Of a stretch of 64,000 nucleotides of DNA, positions 57,377-64,000 are shown piece by piece (the first letter of the stretch is position 1; every line of letters begins with the position of its first letter). The stretch is from Dacryopinax spathularia. Taxonomy: Eukaryota > Basidiomycota > Dacrymycetes > Dacrymycetales > Dacrymycetaceae. Below the pieces are notes generated by a model. That model saw only the letters and a list, made by a program, of their open reading frames with translations. It had not been told where the DNA came from and did not search any database. The translations under genes and the position numbers were made by a program. Location: contig JBBPFI010000011.1 of NCBI GenBank assembly GCA_037974965.1, forward strand, positions 930,001 through 994,000, in the 5' to 3' direction.

Positions 57377-58450
57377 TTGGATATGGTAACCACCCGGGCT
57401 GCTGCTAGAAATGCCCCTAAGCCACCAAAGCCTAAAGTCTATGCTACACCAACAAAGCCGGCTCGACTCCATGTCCTTCGAAAACTTGGCATGACCTACC
57501 ACGAGATTTTGAAAGAGCTCAACCTCTCGATTTCAACTATCAAACGACACCTCAAACGCCTGGACAGTGGAGAAGAGACCTATTACTCCCCCATACAGCG
57601 CCCAGGGCGCAAACCATTGATTACACCAAGATCTCTGGGCCGAGCCATCCGGTACATCGACACAGGCGAGCTCGACAATGCGGCAGACTGCCATCGGATT
57701 CTCTTCCCCCACGTCAGCGCTTCGACAGTCCGACGAGCACTTGCAAAGCGGGGATTACATGGCCGGGTAGCTGCCAAGAAGCCTTTGCTTGATGCAGAGC
57801 GGGCTGCACTTTGGCTTGAATGGGCTCTGGAGCGGCGAGACTGGACGGCAGAGGATTGGAAACAAGTAGTCTTCTCGGACGAGTCGGCTGTGAGTGTGTG
57901 GGGTAGTTTTGGGCGGCGGTATATCCGGAGGAGGGTTGGGGAGAGATTTCGCAGCGGGAAGACAGCTGTACGCATGCGCCATCCCAAGAAGGTCTTTGTC
58001 TATGGTTGCATCTCAAGTCAGGGAGTCGGTCCGCTACATCGTTTTGAGGGGAAGGTTAATTGGGTGAAGGTCATTGCAGCGGTGGAACACAGCTATCTGG
58101 GCGGTCTTCAGCGCTGGAACAAGCATACAACAGACTTTATCTATCAGCACGACAATGACAGAAAAAGCAAAACACCCGGAGCAATGCAATGGCTTGACGA
58201 GCATGAGATCTTCCGAATGGACTGGCCACCATACTCCCCAGACCTCAACATCATCGAAAACTGCTGGCAATACCTCAAGAGAAGGCTCTACATGCGCCAC
58301 GGTTATGCTAGGACGCCAAATGAAGTGTGGGAGGCCGCTCAGGAAGAGTGGGAAGGAATCCCACTTTCATACCTTGAAACTCTCTTTGATTCTATGCCAC
58401 GTCGCATTGCTGCTGTGATAGAAAACAATGGTTATCATACCAAATACTGA
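57377..58450 (+). CDS. Tc1-type transposase, DD34E, whole
   Basis: 357 aa, no interruption. N-terminal helix-turn-helix DNA-binding part (LRKLGMTYHEILKELNLSIS, TIKRHLKRL; then RPGRKPLITPRSLGRAIRYI). The catalytic triad is in place: D168 in VVFSDESAV, D259 in YQHDND, E294 in SPDLNIIENCW, with 34 residues between the second and third, the Tc1 signature. It cuts the element at its TIRs and inserts it at TA. A second in-frame Met lies two codons downstream and could be the true start. Confidence 0.93.
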   Translation: MDMVTTRAAARNAPKPPKPKVYATPTKPARLHVLRKLGMTYHEILKELNLSISTIKRHLKRLDSGEETYYSPIQRPGRKPLITPRSLGRAIRYIDTGELDNAADCHRILFPHVSASTVRRALAKRGLHGRVAAKKPLLDAERAALWLEWALERRDWTAEDWKQVVFSDESAVSVWGSFGRRYIRRRVGERFRSGKTAVRMRHPKKVFVYGCISSQGVGPLHRFEGKVNWVKVIAAVEHSYLGGLQRWNKHTTDFIYQHDNDRKSKTPGAMQWLDEHEIFRMDWPPYSPDLNIIENCWQYLKRRLYMRHGYARTPNEVWEAAQEEWEGIPLSYLETLFDSMPRRIAAVIENNGYHTKY

Positions 58451-58561
58451 TTCTATACCGTTGCCTCTACATACCATACTAATACCTTTTAATGAACTTC
58501 ATTGTAAAAAATACGCCTTTCTCCCCCACGAAAATGAGCTCCGGCGAAAGCGACGACGGAA

Positions 58562-58604
58562 CAGGGACTCGCGCGTCGCGGGTCATTACTTTTGCGCGCT
58601 ACTG
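58562..58604 (-). repeat. Right terminal inverted repeat of Tc1-type element
   Basis: 43 bp, exact inverse complement of 57246-57288. Confidence 0.95.
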
Positions 58605-59992
58605 TACGACAAGTACGAGGCCGTGAAGGCCGAATTGCACAAGAGTCAACGTGACGTGCGCAGTCTTAATCAGACTATTGACGAGCTCCGTGATGAAAAC
58701 AAGGAGCTTCATTGTCGATTAGACAGGATATCCGCTACTTCAGCAACTCGCCCATCTTCCGGGCCTACCGAAAAGACTGCTGGCAAGCGCCCAGCTATAG
58801 ACGAATTGCCCTCTGCTCCTCCTTGGAAGCTGGTTTCCCCTTGAGTGGACGACGTCCCCATGGGTGAAGTGGAGGAATTCCCTCCTTTGCCTGAGACCTA
58901 TTCAAAGGTCGCGAGGATTCCTCCTCCTCCTGCTGCTCTCGCCGCAATTAGCGGACCTTCGTCTAGCGGACCATCTGTCCGTAAAAGGGATATTACTCCT
59001 ATCCCTACCAGCGTTCCTGGGTTCACTCCCATGGGCAAAAGTAAACCCCCGCACATGCCGGGAGCCTCAGTCGTTATCCCGAAATGGGAGGATCAACGTG
59101 ATCCATGGAGAGGGACAGTGGACCCCAAAGTCCTCAAAGCCATTTGGCAAGAGCAACGTGCTCAATGGACGGCTCTTGTAGCCAACGCGGATACCAAGTT
59201 CCCGGAGGGATCTCCAGCGCGGAACTCTCCGCTATTCCAGGCTTATATCAAGCTGATTAGCAAGAAGTCCCCTGAGGAAAACAATCCGCACCGTCATAAG
59301 GGGCCAGGCGTACGCCGTTCTCCAGATGGGAGATACTATGTCCCAGATTTGGACACGTATCAAAAGATACAAACTATGGCTCCATCAGCCCCGCTATTCT
59401 CGACTTCTTTAGTCAGGAACTTCCACCATATGTTGGAAACCGAAATCTTCACTTCGAAGGGAAGTTTCCGCAAACTGGTGATGCAATACGGAGTTGCCAC
59501 CGACTTAGTCCCCAACCGTCGTTGGAATTGGAGCGACTCGCTCGCGGGGGACAAAAAGTCCTGGGACCTGCTTAAGGTCCTTTGCGGACTAATTGTCCTC
59601 GGCGTTGGCCCAACAGTGGCTGACAAAGAACTCGTGCCGTACTTTGAACGGCGGCGTAATAAAATGGCAAATGGCCATTTCCTGAACGCGGAGCAAGCCG
59701 CTGAATTACCGGCGACACTTGCTGATGGACGTCCAGCTTGGACGCAGCCGTACTTAACGGCGTTACCAGCTTCTTTGCGGCCGAGCGGAACGGCTGCCCC
59801 CGGTGCCCCAACCGGATATGTTCCTCCATTATTTGGAGATCTCAAAGTAGATGATTGGGACGATGATGTCCGCATAAGTCAAGGGGATTCCCCTTCAGCG
59901 CCATATTCTGGCACTCCCCAATATGAGGAACGGTCGTCTGACTTTGATGACCTACCTTATGACGGCTAGACACCTGTTCTAGCGGGGGAGGG

Positions 59993-60219
59993 TGTAAGGC
60001 ACGTACCCAAATTGGGTAAGTGCTCTTCCTCATTTAGGTAGTTTTACGCCCATAAGGCGAAAGGATCTTCTGGATCCGTCTATGTGTACTTTACGCGTTC
60101 ATGGGCAATTAGCCCTTCTTTTCTTCACTCTCATTAGTACACGATAATTGTATTAGATTAATATCTAATTTACACTTGTTCTGTGTACTTGTGAGCGAAA
60201 GGGCATTAAAGCCCTTTCA
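59993..60219 (+). repeat. Right LTR
   Basis: 227 bp, two substitutions relative to the left LTR (near 60112 and 60146). Preceded by a purine tract AGCGGGGGAGGG that fits the polypurine primer site. Confidence 0.93.
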
Positions 60220-60224
60220 CATGG
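60220..60224. repeat. Target-site duplication CATGG, right
   Basis: Second copy of the 5-bp duplication flanking the retrotransposon. Confidence 0.85.
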
Positions 60225-60909
60225 TCACCGTGCTATTGGGAGTCTACTTATGTAGCATTTTTGGAGGAGTCGACAAGGTGTTCGCCGGAACGCCAAGCTT
60301 TTCCAACTGTGTATGCGTTCAAGTGGAGGTGGAACGAGACCAACTCGATACCGTTACCGGGAGGCCGGGTCTAGATATGGCCGATATTTCCTAGATTTCT
60401 ACGCGTCGCTCCAATTTCCTTCCGGCCGGCTGCAACACGAACCCTGACGGCCGAGCTTACACCAAAATCTCCTGCGAGGTGACAGTCAATATTTTTCACC
60501 GTCCGCTTCACAACTTCCGGCCATGAGGAAGGAGGTGCGGGAGCACAAATTGCCCAATCTATGGGGCTGCTGCGGGGTGACGCTATCTTGAGCACAACAT
60601 CTACAGGAGCTGACATCCCTCATTCCTAGCGGTACCCCGGTGCATCCCTGCTACCCATAGCGCCGGCAATCGCCGCCTTACACCTCCGGAACACACCCAG
60701 ACATCCTTCTTTGAACGGCAGCAAAGTGGCATTGTTTTACAAACGACCCTTAGAACCGGCGAGAGGGTACCCCTGAGGACGATCCAATCATTCACGAAGC
60801 TCATCAGCGCACAGAACTCGTACAAGGGCTACACGCTTCCTCGTCTTCTGCCCTCCTTGCCCTCTAGCGTACAGCCTACTCTCCGCCTTTGATCGTCCAG
60901 CAAACGCCG
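60225..60909. other. Intergenic region, promoter side of copy G
   Basis: About 685 bases from the insertion point to the copy G start. No gene is seen. Confidence 0.4.
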
Positions 60910-62092
60910 ATGCTTTTCGTACCTGCCGCTTGGCTTCTCATTCTGGGGGAGCTAGTGTCTTTCGCCCCATTCACCTTCGCCCGTCCCTCGAAGGCTACGA
61001 ATGGCGATCGTTTAGCACGTGGCCTTCCTCCTCTGCGTCCCGAGAGACTGTACAACGCAACCCGAACGGGTAAGGGAATATCATCTGGCATCGGTTACAT
61101 CACGCTGATGTGCACGCAAGGTCCGCTCTTGGCTCGCCGGTCCGGGTTAATGATGTCGCTCAACGTCCAAGGATATACGTCCTGATTGAGACTGCCAGAT
61201 TGCCGACCTCTTTCCTTCTTGCGATGTACGAGGATGGAGAGGCGAGCCCTTACTGCTGGGTCGGCCAGACTAGCCCGGGAAGCGCTTGGGCGTGCGTTCC
61301 CAGGGCATACGCATTGGTGTTCTCGTCCACTCAGCCTGAGGACTCATCCACGCCTGCGGCTTTCATCGTCAATCCTCCGGTACGGACATCACTGTTTTTT
61401 GGCAGGGGTTCGACTGCCCAACGCGCGAGAGCTGATAGCAAATGTTGGTACAATAGGGGAGCTCTCAAGGTCAATACTTCACAGCCGAATCACCCTTTAC
61501 CCAACCGAATCACGGCGGTTCCTCAGTTGGGTAACCTCAGTTTCGTGCTCATCATGACCTCTCGTACTGACTAGACCTAGTCCCCTCGTCTTCGACGTGG
61601 AGAGCGTGACGGCCCGTACGTGCGGATTGTTCGTCTGCCAGACTTACTAATTGCTGCCAGTTGGACCGAATGCGAACCCCCAGTCATCTTCCTCCCTCAA
61701 CGGCCGGCCTGGGATGTCATGGTATGAAACGGACATAGTAAGTTCACATTACTCCTAGCCGTGACAACAAGGTGATAAAGTGATCAGTACTACATTGCTT
61801 CGGACGGCACCGTCACTGCAGAGTGGAAGAATCTCAATGCTCAAAGTACCTGCCCGTACACCAGCCAATCGCATATTCACGCTGACTTCCGCCTACAGCC
61901 ATCGGTCCTGTGCAGTTTTTCGTGTCCGGCCTTGCTGCTAGCCCGCCGACCACGATTTATGCCTCATACAAGCCTTCATCTGCCACGATATCTTCCATGG
62001 ACCCAATACTCCTGGTATGTATCTCACCTCCCTTTGTACGCGTGATGTCCTGATGCGTTCGGGTTTAGACTCTAAAGGCAATTACATCCTAA
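60910..62092 (+). CDS. Secreted protein copy G of the RGLPPLRP family, best-resolved model
   Basis: Nine exons, phases consistent, 249 aa: 60910-61069, 61121-61145, 61199-61379, 61457-61530, 61581-61615, 61661-61737, 61788-61845, 61899-62014, 62069-62092. Signal peptide (PAAWLLILGELVSFAPFTFA), family motif DRLARGLPPLRPERLYNAT, micro-exon GPLLARRSG, then LPTSFLLAMYEDGEASPYCW, AYALVFSSTQPEDSSTPAAF, SQGQYFTAE, VFDVESV, WYETDI, YYIASDGTVTAEWKN, FFVSGLAASPPTTIYASYKP, DPILL and the terminal TLKAITS. Beta-rich, few cysteines, no anchor. Secreted; function unknown. Used here as the template for the other copies. Confidence 0.75.
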
Positions 62093-63406
62093 TGCTGGTT
62101 CGCCCGGTGGATGGGAAGATGATGGCGAAACGTGATCAGATGACATGCCCTGATACCGCATACTCTACTGCTAAGTATTCTGCCTTCCCACCTCTTCATC
62201 CTTTGTCATTGTATGCTGGAACTTTGTACGCGCGAGCTTCCCGGGACAACTTCGTTACTGCCGGTGCGAACCTTTGAGCTCAGTAGACGGATCAAAGCAG
62301 CGCCACCTAATCTGGTGGAGCAGGAATAGGCAGGGGATAGTGATCTCGACCACAGCGGGTTGGCATTGACACCTTTGGACGAAGGAAAGTAGAAGGCTTG
62401 CGCACTTTTGCTTCAGTACGCTGAGGACGTGCTGTTCCGTTCCTCCATTCGACTGGGGCTTCATCCATATGAACCAACCCCCTCCCGCCCCACCCCACCC
62501 CTTTCCCCCAGCTCGCCTCTCATCCTCCTGCACTGCTGAGTTGCTTCAGAGGGCTCAACAGCTGCCGGAAATAGTGCGCCCTCACAAGAGAAGAATTTGA
62601 AACTCAGACTAGTTCCCATTCCCTGGCCCAGCGCGATCCACCAGGCAGCGTCACACTTCGAGCTCATTTCATTGACATGCATAGAGAACAACAGCGTTGA
62701 GCGCTGGACTGAGAAAAGGTAGTTGGGGCCCTGGATACGGGGCTTCACGGAGGCATTTCTGAAAATTGCGATAACAGAGGCACGCCCGGCTGCAATCCGG
62801 CACGTACGGTCTTTGCCCCGGGAATGTAATGGACAATGGGCGATGGGCGGCGACTGACCTAAAACACCCAAGGCCCTGCCTTACGATATGACGTGGGTGA
62901 AGGCAAAGGCTTCGTCTCCTTTTCTGCAATATTTCGACCATAAAGGATCAATCTAGCTTGCTCCCATTCCTAGCGCAAAGGAGCGGCCTCCTGGGCAAGA
63001 AATAGAGGTTCGGTAGGACTCTTTCCAACTTCTGCCCAACCGATTGCGCCACTCGTGCCTGAAGTGTACTAGACGGGCCGAGCAGGTTTCATGTCGGCAA
63101 AGGGAACTCTGAACCTCCGAAGTTGGGCGGCAGCAATTTCCATCGAATGGGATCTTTCGGCCGGTAACTAAGTAATAGGCCTGTGAAACGACCTCATTTT
63201 GATGGTCGGGCACAGCTCTGCGGAGGAAAATATTGAACGGCCCGATAGGCGCCTTCAATATCAGTGGACTTTTGTTGTCGTGAGCAATCTTCTACTTATT
63301 TAATACACGAGGATGTTTATGCGCGCGCTTCCTTCCGTCCCGCAGCTCTGCTTCGCAAACAGCCAGACTCAGCCGGCGAACTCCTTGAACGGCAACCTCC
63401 CCAAAC
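62093..63406. other. Intergenic region between copies G and H
   Basis: 1.3 kb. Minus-strand frames around 62255-63258 are open, but I see no domain, signal peptide or splice partner. TATTTAATA near 63297 could be the TATA box of copy H. Confidence 0.4.
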
Positions 63407-64000
63407 ATGTTGCCGTTCATCCATCGCACTCTTCTTTTGCTCCTCCTTGCTCTCGTCCCGTCCGCGTTTTCTCATCCCACCAAGAGTACGAATGGCGATC
63501 GTTTAGCCCGAGGCCTTCCTCCTCTGCGCCCGGCGAGATTGTACAATGCGACGCGCACAGGTGAGCATAATTCAAACCTATGTCTGAGCTGCGTTCGGTG
63601 CTACTTACATCATGATGCACCAAGGACCATTCTTGGCGCGTCGATCAGGGTAATGGCTGGTCACTAGTCTCGTCCCTTCTCTAGCTGATTGGAACGGTCA
63701 GATCCTCAAGCGGCTTCCTTCTTGCTGTCTACGAGGATGGCGACACAACTCCCCACTGCTACGTTGGTCAGACCGTTCCGGGTAGTCCTTTTGCGTGTGT
63801 TGGCAGGGAATCGGCATACGTATTTGTGTCGACGCAGCCTGTCGGATCCTCCACGCCGGCGGCACTTGCGGTTGTGTCTCCGGTGAGCGTAACCCATGAC
63901 CAGCCAACTTCCTGGGACTGACGCGCACCTCATTGTGTCAGTCCAGCGTGCAAGGTCAATACTTTGTAGTCGAGACTTCCGCTTTGTCCCTGGATCAAGG
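63407..64000 (+). CDS. Secreted protein copy H of the RGLPPLRP family, 3' part beyond the window
   Basis: Exon 1 (63407-63560): signal peptide (IHRTLLLLLLALVPSAFS), then DRLARGLPPLRPARLYNAT. Exon 2 (63625-63649, 25 nt) encodes GPFLARRSG. Exon 3 (63702-63882, 181 nt, same length as in copy G) encodes SSSGFLLAVYEDGDTTPHCY, SAYVFVSTQPVGSSTPAALA. Exon 4 starts at 63942 with SSVQGQYFVVETSALSLDQG and runs off the edge. Nearest to copy A (SSSGFLLAVYEDGDTEPHCY), although A lies 45 kb away on the opposite strand. Confidence 0.72.

Larger units (their letters stand above)
57246..58604 (+). mobile_element. Tc1/mariner-superfamily DNA transposon nested in the retrotransposon
   Basis: 1359 bp with perfect 43-bp terminal inverted repeats beginning CAGTAGCGCGCAAAAG, flanked by duplicated TA dinucleotides (57244-57245 and 58605-58606), the standard Tc1 target. 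It contains one uninterrupted transposase gene. Because the host retrotransposon is itself young, this insertion must be younger still. The identical repeats and whole gene suggest that it was recently active and may still be. Confidence 0.95.
56029..59969 (+). other. Extra coding region downstream of pol in the retrotransposon
   Basis: About 2.6 kb of retrotransposon-derived sequence after pol, split by the Tc1-type insertion. It encodes Ser/Pro/Glu-rich sequence, a heptad-type coiled coil on both sides of the insertion (IIGLQRAQRSLYLQIDSLQR; NQTIDELRDENKELHCRLDR) and a downstream globular-looking part (KLVMQYGVATDLVPNRRWNW, WDLLKVLCGLIVLGVGPTV). No signal peptide or membrane segment is seen, so it does not look like an envelope gene. 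Unusual for Ty3 elements, which normally end after integrase. Function unknown. Confidence 0.6.
49792..60219 (+). mobile_element. Ty3-type (Metaviridae, chromovirus-like) LTR retrotransposon
   Basis: 10.4 kb element with 227-bp LTRs, TG..CA ends and a 5-bp target duplication CATGG. Internal order is gag, protease, reverse transcriptase, RNase H, integrase, chromodomain, then a long extra coding region. Protease-before-RT-before-integrase order marks Ty3 rather than Copia. The two LTRs differ at only two positions, so insertion was recent on an evolutionary scale. It looks nearly whole, with perhaps one to a few breaks in coding capacity, plus one inserted DNA transposon (57246-58604). The primer-binding site was not recognised; a G-rich purine tract lies just before the right LTR. 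Confidence 0.93.

Noticed and set aside
56029-59969. Extra retrotransposon region as an envelope gene
   Set aside because: No signal peptide, fusion peptide or membrane helix is visible; composition fits an intracellular coiled-coil protein.
1-64000. CRISPR arrays, operons or bacterial-type systems
   Set aside because: The window is intron-rich fungal DNA; no regularly spaced repeats of CRISPR type are present.

Overview
The window reads as nuclear DNA of a basidiomycete mushroom-type fungus (Agaricomycetes; order not determinable from sequence alone). Genes are GC-rich, split by many introns of about 40-70 bases with GTRNGT donors and CTNAC branch sites, and include families typical of such fungi: F-box/leucine-rich proteins, ChAPs exomer cargo receptors, small secreted proteins and a chromodomain Ty3 retrotransposon.

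Layout. 0-16 kb: five F-box genes (two of them a convergent paralogous pair), an AIM11-like mitochondrial protein and a nine-exon ChAPs gene. 16-28 kb: two copies (A, B) of a secreted-protein family, a Ser/Pro-rich protein, an aminoglycoside-phosphotransferase-fold kinase and a DEDDy 3'-5' exonuclease with a C-terminal zinc-type motif. 28-37 kb: the most unusual part, three secreted precursors (K1-K3) plus a truncated relative (K4) that alternate acidic spacers with cationic amphipathic or tandem peptide segments. Copies C and D of the secreted family are interleaved with them. A tandem duplication of about 2.5 kb carries part of K, the whole C/D gene and the promoter of the neighbouring housekeeping gene. 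37-45 kb: a histidine protein methyltransferase (HPM1/METTL18 type) and a very long disordered protein. 45-64 kb: copies E, F, G and H of the secreted family, with a young Ty3-type LTR retrotransposon (10.4 kb) inserted between F and G. That element itself contains a whole Tc1-type DNA transposon with perfect 43-bp inverted repeats.

The window is dominated by two lineage-specific secreted families. One has eight members with a near-invariant motif DRLARGLPPLRPxRL[YF] just after the signal peptide, a conserved 25-nt micro-exon encoding P-x-L-A-R-R-S, and a 24-nt terminal exon. The other is the K family of putative peptide precursors. Both look like products of tandem and segmental duplication. 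I infer that they act outside the cell, in defence, signalling or surface coating, but no function is shown by the sequence. Members on the left (A-D) point left and members on the right (E-H) point right, away from a core that holds the two ordinary genes.

Exon models were built by eye from reading frames, splice consensus and comparison between paralogs; they are predictions.
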